A stretch of 64,000 nt of DNA from CAVZQN01 sp963837395 (GTDB lineage Bacteria; Acidobacteriota; HRBIN11; JAKEFK01), in contig CAWINI010000004.1 of assembly GCA_963837395.1 (NCBI GenBank), positions 2,542,001-2,606,000 of the forward strand, in the 5' to 3' direction. Shown in pieces: positions 25,260 to 33,563 of this stretch. Position 1 is the stretch's first letter; every line of letters starts with the position of its first letter. The translations under genes and the position numbers were made by a program. The notes under the pieces are model-generated. The model was given only the letters and a program-made list of their open reading frames with translations, searched no databases and was not told the origin of the DNA.

Positions 25260-25991
25260 TCACTTCGCGAAGACGTGATGTCGTTCAGCGTAAGTCAACA
25301 GCTCCATCGAAAATTCTTCCATTTCTGAGCCGAATGCCCGAATGGCATGAACGAAGTAGTTGTAGCCAATGACGGCAGGAATTGCTGCAGCAAGCCCCAT
25401 CGCCGTAGCAATTAAAGCTTCTGCAATTCCGGGAGCGACAACCGAAAGATCGGTGCTGCGTGCGCCGGCAATCGATTCAAACGCATTGATGATGCCCCAC
25501 ACCGTGCCGAACAATCCGATAAACGGAGTGGCGCTGGCAGTGGTTGCAAGAAATGATAAATTTTTTTCCAACTTCGTTTGTTCGCTCAAACCGGCACGCG
25601 TTACGGCACGATCCAACATATCTTCAGACATTACATTGGAGGTTTTAGTGTTGGAAGTCCCAGTTGGATCCATGCGTGAAGTCTGTTGAATTTCGTTAAA
25701 CACCATCAAAAACATTTTCGCAAAAATACTGCTGCGGTATCGAAGGGCGGTATTTGCGAGTTCGTTCATTGAAGTGCTTTTCTTAAAGAGCCTGTAAAAC
25801 TGGCCGTTCTGACTTTTTGTGCGACGCATCGCAAAGTAACGGTCAGCAATAATGGCCCAGGAAACAATTGAGAAAAACAGTAGAAGGACTAGAACTCCTT
25901 TGGAAACAATACCTGATCGGGAAATGATATTCAGTATCGATGAGTCCCACCCTTCAACCTGTAAAAGTAAGGTTGTAAGTAAGAATCGCAA
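25260..25991 (-). CDS. tolQ: TolQ/ExbB-family proton channel protein
   Basis: 243 residues with three membrane helices: about 30-50, 145-170 and 185-210. The loop between the first two is cytoplasmic. The family motif GLFGTVWGIINAF and the following GIAEALIATAMGL are present. First gene of the tol operon. GGAGGAT precedes the ATG by a few bases, and a promoter with good -35 and spacing lies 50-80 bases upstream. Confidence 0.95.
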   Translation of the reverse strand: MRFLLTTLLLQVEGWDSSILNIISRSGIVSKGVLVLLLFFSIVSWAIIADRYFAMRRTKSQNGQFYRLFKKSTSMNELANTALRYRSSIFAKMFLMVFNEIQQTSRMDPTGTSNTKTSNVMSEDMLDRAVTRAGLSEQTKLEKNLSFLATTASATPFIGLFGTVWGIINAFESIAGARSTDLSVVAPGIAEALIATAMGLAAAIPAVIGYNYFVHAIRAFGSEMEEFSMELLTYAERHHVFAK

Positions 25992-26044
25992 AAAGGATCC
26001 TCCAGTGTTCTGATTTCCCCCTGATACTCTCTATTTAACGCATC

Positions 26045-26073
26045 AATCTATCAGAGGCTTTCAGGAGAGTCAA
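26045..26073 (-). promoter_or_regulatory. Sigma-70-type promoter of the tol operon
   Basis: On the minus strand, TTGACT (26068-26073) and TAGATT (26045-26050) are separated by exactly 17 bases. The predicted leader to tolQ is about 47 bases and contains the Shine-Dalgarno GGAGGAT. The remainder of the spacer 26074-26215 shows nothing I recognise. Confidence 0.5.
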
Positions 26074-26217
26074 CGAAATTGAATTTGGTAACAATGGAAT
26101 ACTCCCCTTGAAAGTAAAATGTAGTGCTTTCAAAACGTTTTTCAACAACAGTTTTTCTTGCACCTCAATTCTTTAGACACACCAAGAAAGCTGTAAGACT
26201 GCAGGTTTTGAAAGTAG

Positions 26218-26239
26218 GGGGCACACCAAAGTGTGCCCC
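26218..26239 (-). terminator. Perfect 9-bp hairpin after the metalloprotease gene
   Basis: GGGGCACAC-CAAA-GTGTGCCCC forms a perfect stem 12 bases beyond the stop of the minus-strand protease gene. The U-tract is poor (CTACTTTC on the minus strand), so termination may be weak or factor-assisted. Confidence 0.5.
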
Positions 26240-26251
26240 GGGATCTTGAGG

Positions 26252-27424
26252 TTATTTCTTTTTTCTAAGTGCTTGCAATTCTTGAAAAGTAATTCTGGGA
26301 ACATTTTGAGTTGCTGCAAAAGACATTTGTGGACGTTCCGATACTTTCATGCAGGGATACAGAAATTCAGTCGGTAGGTAAGATTTGGCTTGCACGGCAC
26401 CTTTTCCAATCAGACCACCTTTATAAAAGACGCGGTTCCATTCAACGACACCGCCACGGAGATTTGCTATCTTATCGTCAAATCCGCGATTCAAGTTTTG
26501 CCGTACTCCGGTTCGAAAAACTCCATCATCGTTCCAATCTACATTGGATGATGCATCAAAGACTTCAATTCCTGTGCGACCATCTGTGACAAACCATCTT
26601 GCGCCGTAAGGAGTACCTTGAAAATTTACCTTTTGACCCATCCCAGCGATTTCGCTTAGATTCGCTTCGTTCAGATTTGGTCCAGCAAAACGAGAGTAAT
26701 CGTAAAGATAAAACAAACCTTGGCCTGGTACCGTAATTGGGATTCCGTCCGTTTGATAGGCATAACTCATGAGACTCAGATGATTGGGTTTATAAGAAAT
26801 ATGGTCCCCGCCGCCATGCATGAATCCCAAATTATGGCCAAGTTCATGAATGAACGTTCCCGCCTGAGTCCATTTGTATAATGGTGCAGTTGGATAGTTA
26901 AACCAAGCGGGATGGCCTAATGCAACCATGAAATCACTTGCACCTTGTCTGAAATTTGCACCGTTCCTTGAAATTCCGGAGATACTTAATTCTCCATTGA
27001 GATTCATTTCTCCAACAAATAAGCAGTAATGATGCGTTCCTCTTTTTGCAGCTGGTAGATATTGATCTTTGAAAAAATCAAAATCCTCCCAGCTGGCAAT
27101 AATCGTATTCGTACGAATATTCGGTCCCATTTCAACATGCAAATTGATTCCTGTTGTTCCATCAGGATTTGCAACGGGCGCTGTTGAAAAAACCGCTTTA
27201 ACAATTTGAGTAAAATTCCCGCGCGGTCGCAGATTCTTTCCGTTCCAAACAAAGGAATTGATGTAAACAAAAATATCTTTGTGAAACGCGCTGGATCCTA
27301 ATCTGGCTTCAACATCATCGGTGAGACCATCATTGTCGCTATCCACTGCGAATACAGGCAATGTAGCTAAAAGCAGAAAAACGGAAACGAAAATTGAAAG
27401 AGCTTTCCCCCTAAACCTTGTCAT
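26252..27424 (-). CDS. Secreted metzincin-like zinc metalloprotease with calcium loop
   Basis: 390 residues with a signal peptide (about 1-26, ending PVFA). The mature protein opens with DSDNDGLTDDVE, a calcium-binding loop of the thrombospondin-3/EF-hand type. The zinc site HELGHNLGFMHGG is followed about 15-20 residues later by a candidate Met-turn (LSLMSYAY), both hallmarks of metzincins. I cannot assign a MEROPS family. GGAGGG precedes the ATG. It lies on the same strand as tol but has its own spacers and hairpin, so it is probably a separate unit. It presumably acts outside the inner membrane. Confidence 0.8.
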   Translation of the reverse strand: MTRFRGKALSIFVSVFLLLATLPVFAVDSDNDGLTDDVEARLGSSAFHKDIFVYINSFVWNGKNLRPRGNFTQIVKAVFSTAPVANPDGTTGINLHVEMGPNIRTNTIIASWEDFDFFKDQYLPAAKRGTHHYCLFVGEMNLNGELSISGISRNGANFRQGASDFMVALGHPAWFNYPTAPLYKWTQAGTFIHELGHNLGFMHGGGDHISYKPNHLSLMSYAYQTDGIPITVPGQGLFYLYDYSRFAGPNLNEANLSEIAGMGQKVNFQGTPYGARWFVTDGRTGIEVFDASSNVDWNDDGVFRTGVRQNLNRGFDDKIANLRGGVVEWNRVFYKGGLIGKGAVQAKSYLPTEFLYPCMKVSERPQMSFAATQNVPRITFQELQALRKKK

Positions 27425-27525
27425 CCTGAGTCCCTCCTGTGAGGGAAATCTTACTCGAATTGTTGCAATAATACAAAATTCCGCAAATGATTAACGACAA
27501 AGAAGCAAAGGATTAGAATTGAGGT

Positions 27526-29577
27526 ATGGAACATTCGGTCAAAAAATACCGGTTAGAGCCGCAAAAACGGACGCTGGAAAAGCGTGTCAATTACGAAGCG
27601 GAGTTGAATCCGCAGCAACTTGAAGTTGTTGTCGCAGGAGATGGTCCTGTTTTAGTCATCGCAGGGGCAGGCAGCGGTAAGACTCGCACGATTACATATC
27701 GAGTTTCCTGGCTCCTGGAGTCCGGCTGTAATCCAAATGAAATTTTGTTGTTAACTTTTACAAACAAAGCAGCGCGCGAAATGCTTCATCGCGTAGCGCT
27801 CCTCACCCAGATCGATATTCGGCAACTCTGGGGCGGCACATTTCATCATGTAGGAAACATGATTTTGCGCCCGAATGCCCGTCATCTTGGATTGAAATCA
27901 AATTTCGGAATTCTTGATCAAGGCGATTCCAAAGATCTTATCGTCGCTTGTGTTACCGAGTTGTATGGAGAAAAGAAAGATAAGCAATTTCCATCGGCTG
28001 ATGTCTTGCAAGACATCATCAGTTATTCAATCAACACAACGAACGAATTAGAAGCGGTCATCAGTTTGCGATATCCGCATTTTAAGCCATTGACCACCGC
28101 AGTCCTGGCAATTGCCCAACGCTATGCCCAGAAGAAAAAAGAAATGAATGCCGTTGATTATGACGATCTGCTTTTGGGCTGCAAGTATCTGTTAGAAAAC
28201 CATCCCGAGGTTCAAAAATATTACGGATCGAGATTCAAATACATTTTGGTGGACGAATATCAAGACACAAACAAACTGCAGGCTGATTTTATAGATCTTC
28301 TGGCTTCCCAGCACCGTAATGTGATGGTTGTTGGCGATGATGGTCAAAGCATTTATTCGTTTCGCGGTGCAAATTTTGCAAACATTATGGAATTTCCGGA
28401 CCGATATCCAGGAACCAAGATGTTTCGATTGGAATTAAATTATCGCAGCACTCCTGAAATCTTAAATCTTGCGAACGACATCATTGCTAACAACTCCTAT
28501 CAGTATCCCAAGAAATTATCTGCATCCCGTACATCTCTGCAATGGAAGCCGGCCGTTGTGCCTCTTCGTGATGCGGCGCAGCAATCTGATTTTGTGGCGC
28601 AACGCATTCTTGAACTAACTGAAGAAGATGTACCGTTAAATGAAATTGCAGTTTTATACAGAGCTCATTTTCATTCAATGGAATTGCAGCTGGAACTGAG
28701 CCGTCGTGGCATTCCATTCATGATCACATCCGGTGTTCGTTTTTTTGAACAACGCCACATCAAAGATGTAATTGCATATTTAAAAGTACTTTTGAATCCA
28801 TATGATGAACTTTCCTGGAAGCGCGTCTTGTTATTGCTTCCAGGTATTGGCAACAAGACTGCGGAAAAAATCTGGTTAAAGATTCGTGGAACTACCGATC
28901 CAACTTTGCACTTGCCGCAGTTCATGGGGGATGTTCCAAAAGCATCTCGCGCCGCATGGTCCCAATTTTCTGAATTGATGAAGGAACTTTCACATGAAGG
29001 ATTCCTGACGATGCCTTCAGCCGCAATGGAGCATGTCTTTAAGCATGGTTACGAAAAATATTTGGAATCCAAATTTCCGGACTATGCAAATCGCCGCGAA
29101 GATATTCATCAGATGAGCAACTTTGCCATGCAGTTCGATTCGTTGGAGAAATTTTTAACTGAACTATCTTTGTTCGGTCAGATTGAATCAGAAGACAGTA
29201 CCGGTGATGCGGCACAAGATCGAGTTCGTTTATCCACGATTCATCAAGCAAAAGGGCTGGAATGGCAAGCAGTTTTTGTAATTTATCTCGTCGATGGACG
29301 ATTTCCTTCTTACTATTCATTGAAAGATAAAGAAGATCTTGAAGAGGAACGTAGACTTTTTTATGTCGCTTCAACTCGCGCAAAAAATCATCTTTATTTA
29401 ACCTATGTTTTGTTTTCGGAGAGTTTTGCTCAAGGACCAAATTTCCATCGTCCATCTGTATTCCTGAAAGAATTGGATCGGGAGCACTACGATTTATGGC
29501 AAATCGATGATTCTCTCGCTTCTGATTTCGGCCTTCCGGAGTTTATTCGTGACGACGCCAGCGACTATTTTCAATAG
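27526..29577 (+). CDS. UvrD/Rep/PcrA-type ATP-dependent DNA helicase
   Basis: Superfamily 1A 3'-5' helicase, 683 residues, close to Rep and PcrA in size. Motifs in order: AGAGSGKTRT (I), TFTNKAAREM (Ia), DEYQDTN (II), GDDGQSIYSFRGA (III), LNYRST (IV), TIHQAKGLEW (V) and VASTRAKNHLYL (VI). The N-terminus is slightly extended and basic. TTGAGGT precedes the ATG. It is divergent from the metalloprotease. A specific role in repair, replication restart or plasmid handling cannot be told from sequence. Confidence 0.93.
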   Translation: MEHSVKKYRLEPQKRTLEKRVNYEAELNPQQLEVVVAGDGPVLVIAGAGSGKTRTITYRVSWLLESGCNPNEILLLTFTNKAAREMLHRVALLTQIDIRQLWGGTFHHVGNMILRPNARHLGLKSNFGILDQGDSKDLIVACVTELYGEKKDKQFPSADVLQDIISYSINTTNELEAVISLRYPHFKPLTTAVLAIAQRYAQKKKEMNAVDYDDLLLGCKYLLENHPEVQKYYGSRFKYILVDEYQDTNKLQADFIDLLASQHRNVMVVGDDGQSIYSFRGANFANIMEFPDRYPGTKMFRLELNYRSTPEILNLANDIIANNSYQYPKKLSASRTSLQWKPAVVPLRDAAQQSDFVAQRILELTEEDVPLNEIAVLYRAHFHSMELQLELSRRGIPFMITSGVRFFEQRHIKDVIAYLKVLLNPYDELSWKRVLLLLPGIGNKTAEKIWLKIRGTTDPTLHLPQFMGDVPKASRAAWSQFSELMKELSHEGFLTMPSAAMEHVFKHGYEKYLESKFPDYANRREDIHQMSNFAMQFDSLEKFLTELSLFGQIESEDSTGDAAQDRVRLSTIHQAKGLEWQAVFVIYLVDGRFPSYYSLKDKEDLEEERRLFYVASTRAKNHLYLTYVLFSESFAQGPNFHRPSVFLKELDREHYDLWQIDDSLASDFGLPEFIRDDASDYFQ

Positions 29578-29704
29578 GAAGGAAAGGCTGACCGCTTGAA
29601 ACTTTTCCATTACTGGATTACCTTACGTCGAGTGCCTTTGTTTCGGTTGTGTGATTGAAACGTTGGCCAAATAAGATCCACGTAAATTGTGAGATTGTAA
29701 TTAT

Positions 29705-29728
29705 CAGTACTTTGGTCAGTACGGTTTT
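29705..29728 (+). terminator. Possible weak intrinsic terminator downstream of the helicase
   Basis: GTACT-TTGGTC-AGTAC is followed two bases later by six T. The stem is only five base pairs, so this is a weak candidate. The remainder of the 245-base spacer 29578-29822 holds the promoter listed next and nothing else recognised. Confidence 0.3.
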
Positions 29729-29747
29729 TTCCTGATAAGCCGTAACC

Positions 29748-29777
29748 TTTTGACGGCAGAGCACTTGGTGTGGTACA
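29748..29777 (+). promoter_or_regulatory. Sigma-70 promoter for the zinc-ribbon protein and lpxC
   Basis: TTGACG (29748-29753) and TACAAT (29772-29777), each five of six to consensus, are separated by 18 bases. The next start codon is at 29823. Confidence 0.6.
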
Positions 29778-29822
29778 ATCACGCGTTTTACGGGTTCGTG
29801 CTACCGGCGATAAAGTTGCTGT

Positions 29823-30320
29823 ATGGTGCTAGTTTGCGAACATTGCGCTAAAAAAGGGACACTGGACGAACTATCGTATCCGGGCAAACGGCTTCGATTG
29901 CGTTGCCCATATTGTTCTAGGGAATTCATTTATTTTGTTCCCTCCAATGGCCACAATGTGGCAGTTGAGAGTTCCAGTACAGTATTTTCAAGAGCCTCAA
30001 CGGACCACACAGTTATTGAGCCGGCAGTCCAGGACGAACCTCCAGCTGCGCCTCCGGAAGCAGTTCCGGATCGTGTAGTTGATGAAGGTTTGATACAAGA
30101 AGCAAAGAGGATCGCCAGGCTCATAATTTCAGAGATCAAGCTTTACAATCAGGAAAAGATTGCAAAAGCGAGAAGTAAGCGGGAGGTTCTCGAGCTGTTG
30201 AGGAATGATTTGATTAAAGGAAAACAGCATTACAACACCCGCATCGCTTCGAAACTACCAATGGGTCCCGACTATTTCATGGAGTCCGTAAAAGACATAT
30301 TGTTGACAGGGAAGAACTAA
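29823..30320 (+). CDS. Zinc-ribbon protein of unknown function, upstream of lpxC
   Basis: 165 residues. The N-terminus has two Cys pairs (CEHCAKKG near residue 5 and RCPYCSREF near 28), the layout of a short zinc ribbon of the MJ0042 type. A Pro/Ala/Val-rich disordered middle follows, then a helical charged C-terminal half (about 90-160) rich in Lys, Arg and Glu. It is probably cytoplasmic, as no signal or membrane segment is seen. It lies 45 bases before lpxC on the same strand, downstream of a good promoter, so the two are likely co-transcribed. I do not recognise a characterised homologue. Confidence 0.75.
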   Translation: MVLVCEHCAKKGTLDELSYPGKRLRLRCPYCSREFIYFVPSNGHNVAVESSSTVFSRASTDHTVIEPAVQDEPPAAPPEAVPDRVVDEGLIQEAKRIARLIISEIKLYNQEKIAKARSKREVLELLRNDLIKGKQHYNTRIASKLPMGPDYFMESVKDILLTGKN

Positions 30321-30365
30321 TGAGTAGGGGCAGGCGGAGGGTCTGCCTATGAAGGAGACCACGTA

Positions 30366-31271
30366 ATGGAATATCAGAAAACAATCAAACGAGAGATTGG
30401 CTGCAATGGGATTGGCCTGCATTCCGGAAAGCCAGTCAATCTTAAGATGTTGCCTGCCGCACCGGACACAGGCGTTGTATTTCGGCGCGTGGACCTGGGA
30501 AATCCTGAAATCAAAGTACGCCAGGAATTCATAACACAAGTACATTACGCAACTTCTATCAGCAACGGAAAATTCAAACTCTTTACCGTTGAACACTTGT
30601 TAGCAGCACTTTACGGTTTAGGTGTAAACAACATCATCATTGAAATGGATTCCGATGAAGTGCCGATTATGGATGGAAGCGCTTTGCCTTTTGTTGATAT
30701 GCTGACATCGGCAGGGATTGTTCGCTTTGATAAACCAAATCATTTTCTTCAGATTCTTGAACCGATTGAAGTACGTGAAGGTGATCGGTTTATTACGGTT
30801 TATCCATCCAATCATTTCGAAGTAAGTTACACGATTAGTTTTCCTCATCCCTGGTTAAAGAAACAGGAAAAAACAATCCGGATTACTAAAGAAAGTTTTA
30901 TTAAGCACCTTTCGCCAGCCAGAACTTTTGGTTTCTTGCATGAGATTGAAGAAATGCGCGCCAATAATCTTGCATTAGGCGGCTCATTGGAAAATGCAAT
31001 CGTTTTGACGGAGCATGGCATCCTGAACGAACATTTGCGTTTTAACGATGAATTTGTACGCCATAAAATTATGGATTTAATTGGCGATCTCGCACTATTG
31101 AATTACCGTCTGCTTGGTCACGTAGTCGCTTATAAAGCAGGACATCATCTGCACTCAGAACTTGTTTCGAAAATTTTAGACAACCCACTGAAATGGGATA
31201 AGGTGTTATTGCGTAATAAAGTTCGGTTATCCCCAAAATTCGAAGTACCTGTACCGGTAACGGTCGTATAA
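30366..31271 (+). CDS. lpxC: UDP-3-O-acyl-N-acetylglucosamine deacetylase LpxC
   Basis: Committed step of lipid A synthesis, zinc-dependent. 301 residues. Zinc ligands are the His in FTVEHLLAALYG and the His and Asp of the conserved HKIMD motif; the catalytic Glu lies in TVEH context. GHHLHSELV supplies the C-terminal catalytic His. AAGGAG precedes the ATG by about nine bases. In other bacteria LpxC is controlled by FtsH proteolysis, and an ftsH gene lies at 37675. Whether that control exists here is unknown. Confidence 0.97.
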   Translation: MEYQKTIKREIGCNGIGLHSGKPVNLKMLPAAPDTGVVFRRVDLGNPEIKVRQEFITQVHYATSISNGKFKLFTVEHLLAALYGLGVNNIIIEMDSDEVPIMDGSALPFVDMLTSAGIVRFDKPNHFLQILEPIEVREGDRFITVYPSNHFEVSYTISFPHPWLKKQEKTIRITKESFIKHLSPARTFGFLHEIEEMRANNLALGGSLENAIVLTEHGILNEHLRFNDEFVRHKIMDLIGDLALLNYRLLGHVVAYKAGHHLHSELVSKILDNPLKWDKVLLRNKVRLSPKFEVPVPVTVV

Positions 31272-31277
31272 GCAACG

Positions 31278-31306
31278 TTGTCTGATTCGAAACATCCCCA
31301 TACTGT
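31278..31306 (+). promoter_or_regulatory. Possible promoter for the glutamate dehydrogenase gene
   Basis: TTGTCT (31278-31283) and TACTGT (31301-31306) with 17-base spacing lie in the 74-base gap after lpxC. A good Shine-Dalgarno AGGAGA precedes the start codon. Confidence 0.35.
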
Positions 31307-31345
31307 CCAGCCGTTCGCTACAAATCTAAACAGGAGAAAACATTC

Positions 31346-32617
31346 ATGATTCCAGATTTTGCCAATGGTGGTAACGGACACAGTTTGTATAAACAAACGA
31401 TGGCGCGTTTCGATCGAGCTGCAGAATTGCTTGATATTGATCGCGGTCTATACAAAATCCTCCAATATCCGATGCGTGAAGTGACTGTGTATCTTCCCAT
31501 CCAAAGAGATGATGGAACTATTGAAGTCTTCACAGGCTATAGAGTTCAACACAGCATTGCACGTGGACCTGCAAAAGGCGGAATCAGATACAGCCCTGAA
31601 GTGAACCTGGACGAAGTGCGAGCGTTAGCTGCATGGATGACAATAAAATGCGCGGTTGTAAACATACCATTTGGCGGAGCAAAAGGTGGAATTCGCTGCG
31701 AACCCAAAACAATGTCGGAGAAAGAGCTGGAAAAATTAACGCGGCGCTACACTGCAGAAATTTTGGAAATTTTAGGTCCAGAAAAAGATGTTCCCGCGCC
31801 TGACATAAATACGAACGAACAAGTGATGGCGTGGATCATGGACACCTATAGCATGCATGCTCGCCAAACTGTTACATCTGTTGTAACTGGAAAGCCGATG
31901 AGTCTTGGTGGATCCAAAGGACGTCGTGAAGCAACTGGACGCGGAATCATGATCATGGTTCAACAAGCAGCCAAATTGCTGAATATGAATTTGAATGGTT
32001 GCCCTGTTGTGATTCAGGGATGCGGAAATGTTGGAAGTGTATCGGCAAAACTTTTACATGATCTCGGTTGCAAAATCGTTGGAATTTCTGATATTGAACA
32101 AGGAATCTATAACGAAAATGGTTTAGATGTTGATGCTGTTATTAGTCACGTTCAGAAAAATCGTGTGCTCAAAGGATTTGCTGGCGGACAGACCATTGAT
32201 AATAAAGCTTTATTAGAATTGCCCTGCGATATTTTGATTCCTGCGGCAACGGAAGATCAGATCACCGAAAAGAATGCTTCAAATATAAAAGCGCGTCTCA
32301 TTGTTGAAGGCGCCAACGGACCTACAACTTTGGAAGCGGAAGAAATTTTGTATCAAAAGGGAATTAGTGTAATTCCAGATATTCTTGCAAATGCTGGCGG
32401 TGTTACAGTTTCCTATTTTGAATGGGTGCAGGATCGTATGGGTTATTTTTGGCGGGAGAGTGTGGTGAATGAGCGCCTGGAAGATGTGTTAGTTGCAAGT
32501 TTTGATGAGGTCGCTGATTACGCAAAACGATTTAATGTGAACTTCCGCACGGCAGCATACATGCTTGGCATTTCAAGAGTTGTTGATACCATCAAGACCC
32601 GTGGGATTTACGCTTAA
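31346..32617 (+). CDS. gdhA: Glu/Leu/Phe/Val dehydrogenase (glutamate dehydrogenase)
   Basis: 423 residues, the hexameric GDH type. The substrate domain contains GPAKGGIRY and the catalytic-lysine motif PFGGAKGGI. The Rossmann domain holds GCGNVGSVSAK (about residue 228). It interconverts glutamate with 2-oxoglutarate and ammonia. Coenzyme preference cannot be fixed from what I see. The gene ends directly in an inverted repeat shared with the convergent pdxJ. Confidence 0.94.
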   Translation: MIPDFANGGNGHSLYKQTMARFDRAAELLDIDRGLYKILQYPMREVTVYLPIQRDDGTIEVFTGYRVQHSIARGPAKGGIRYSPEVNLDEVRALAAWMTIKCAVVNIPFGGAKGGIRCEPKTMSEKELEKLTRRYTAEILEILGPEKDVPAPDINTNEQVMAWIMDTYSMHARQTVTSVVTGKPMSLGGSKGRREATGRGIMIMVQQAAKLLNMNLNGCPVVIQGCGNVGSVSAKLLHDLGCKIVGISDIEQGIYNENGLDVDAVISHVQKNRVLKGFAGGQTIDNKALLELPCDILIPAATEDQITEKNASNIKARLIVEGANGPTTLEAEEILYQKGISVIPDILANAGGVTVSYFEWVQDRMGYFWRESVVNERLEDVLVASFDEVADYAKRFNVNFRTAAYMLGISRVVDTIKTRGIYA

Positions 32618-32702
32618 TCACGGAAATACGGAAGGCACTGAATTAACTGAAAAAAATAAAATTCCGTGTATTCTGTGTCTTCCGCTCTTCCGTGATTAAT
32701 TT
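32615..32702. repeat. Inverted repeat between convergent gdhA and pdxJ
   Basis: The left arm has TTAATCACGGAAATACGGAAG and the right arm CTTCCGCTCTTCCGTGATTAA; inner words GGCACTGAAT and ATTCTGTGTC also pair roughly. The arms begin in the stop codons of the two convergent genes. It probably acts as a bidirectional terminator or mRNA-end stabiliser. Confidence 0.65.
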
Positions 32703-33442
32703 CAAGTAAACAATGGCCTGACCAAGAGAGCTTTCATCTCTCGAACTGCTCTTTCCAATCCAACCATTGACGCACGCGCGATAATGTTGTGACCGATATT
32801 CAACTCTTCGATTTCATCAATCTCTACAATGCGGATCACGTTGGTGTACGTTAAACCGTGTCCGGCATATACACTTAATCCCATTCTGCTTGCAAGCTGA
32901 GCTGAATTGCGAACTTTCTCGGTTTCACTTTCGATTAATTCCGCAGTTCTAGAGTCTGAATATTTTCCGGTATTAATTTCTATACGGGTTGTTCCCGCTT
33001 TTTGGCAAGCTTTGATTTGATCCAGATCCGGATCTACAAAAAGACTCACAACTATTCCTGCTTCTTGTAGCAATGAAACACTTCTTTGAAGATGTGTAAC
33101 GTTTAACGCCACATCCAATCCGCCTTCAGTTGTAATTTCTTCACGTCGCTCAGGAACTAATGTAACTTGATCCGGTTTTAGAACAGACATGAGTTTGATC
33201 ATTTCAGAGGTTGCAGCCATTTCCACGTTCAATCGCGTTTTGATAGTTTCTCGAAGCAAACGCACATCGCGATCTTGAATGTGCCGCCGATCGCCACGTA
33301 AATGCACTGTAATTCCATCGGCACCGGCAAGTTCGGCCAGAACTGCGGCTGCCACCGGATCAGGTTCAGACGTCCTACGTGCTTCGCGGATCGTAGCAAT
33401 GTGATCGATGTTTACGCCGAGTTTTACGTTTCTGTTAATCAT
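32702..33442 (-). CDS. pdxJ: Pyridoxine 5'-phosphate synthase PdxJ
   Basis: TIM-barrel enzyme that condenses 1-deoxyxylulose 5-phosphate with 3-amino-2-oxopropyl phosphate in vitamin B6 synthesis. 246 residues. The N-terminal LGVNIDHIATIREAR is diagnostic and contains a catalytic His; HLRGDRRHIQDRD and VYAGHGLTY follow. It is the last gene of the tilS-to-pdxJ run, after glmM and an AT-rich inverted repeat. Confidence 0.97.
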   Translation of the reverse strand: MINRNVKLGVNIDHIATIREARRTSEPDPVAAAVLAELAGADGITVHLRGDRRHIQDRDVRLLRETIKTRLNVEMAATSEMIKLMSVLKPDQVTLVPERREEITTEGGLDVALNVTHLQRSVSLLQEAGIVVSLFVDPDLDQIKACQKAGTTRIEINTGKYSDSRTAELIESETEKVRNSAQLASRMGLSVYAGHGLTYTNVIRIVEIDEIEELNIGHNIIARASMVGLERAVREMKALLVRPLFT

Positions 33443-33445
33443 AAA

Positions 33446-33560
33446 AAATCAAAGATTAAAAATATAAAATAAAAAATGAGCCCAGAACAAGTTTCTAACA
33501 TTTAACATTTTTGGTTCCTTTTTGTTAATTTTTGATATTTTATTTTTGATCTTTAATTTT
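33446..33560. repeat. AT-rich inverted repeat between glmM and pdxJ
   Basis: Left arm words AAAATCAAAGATTAAAAAT and ATAAAATAAAAAATG face right arm words CATTTTTGG, ATTTTTGATATTTTA and TTTTTGATCTTTAATTTTT. The arms are made of degenerate tandem AAAATCAAAGAT words. The whole 120-base spacer is occupied by this element. Confidence 0.6.
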
Positions 33561-33563
33561 TTC

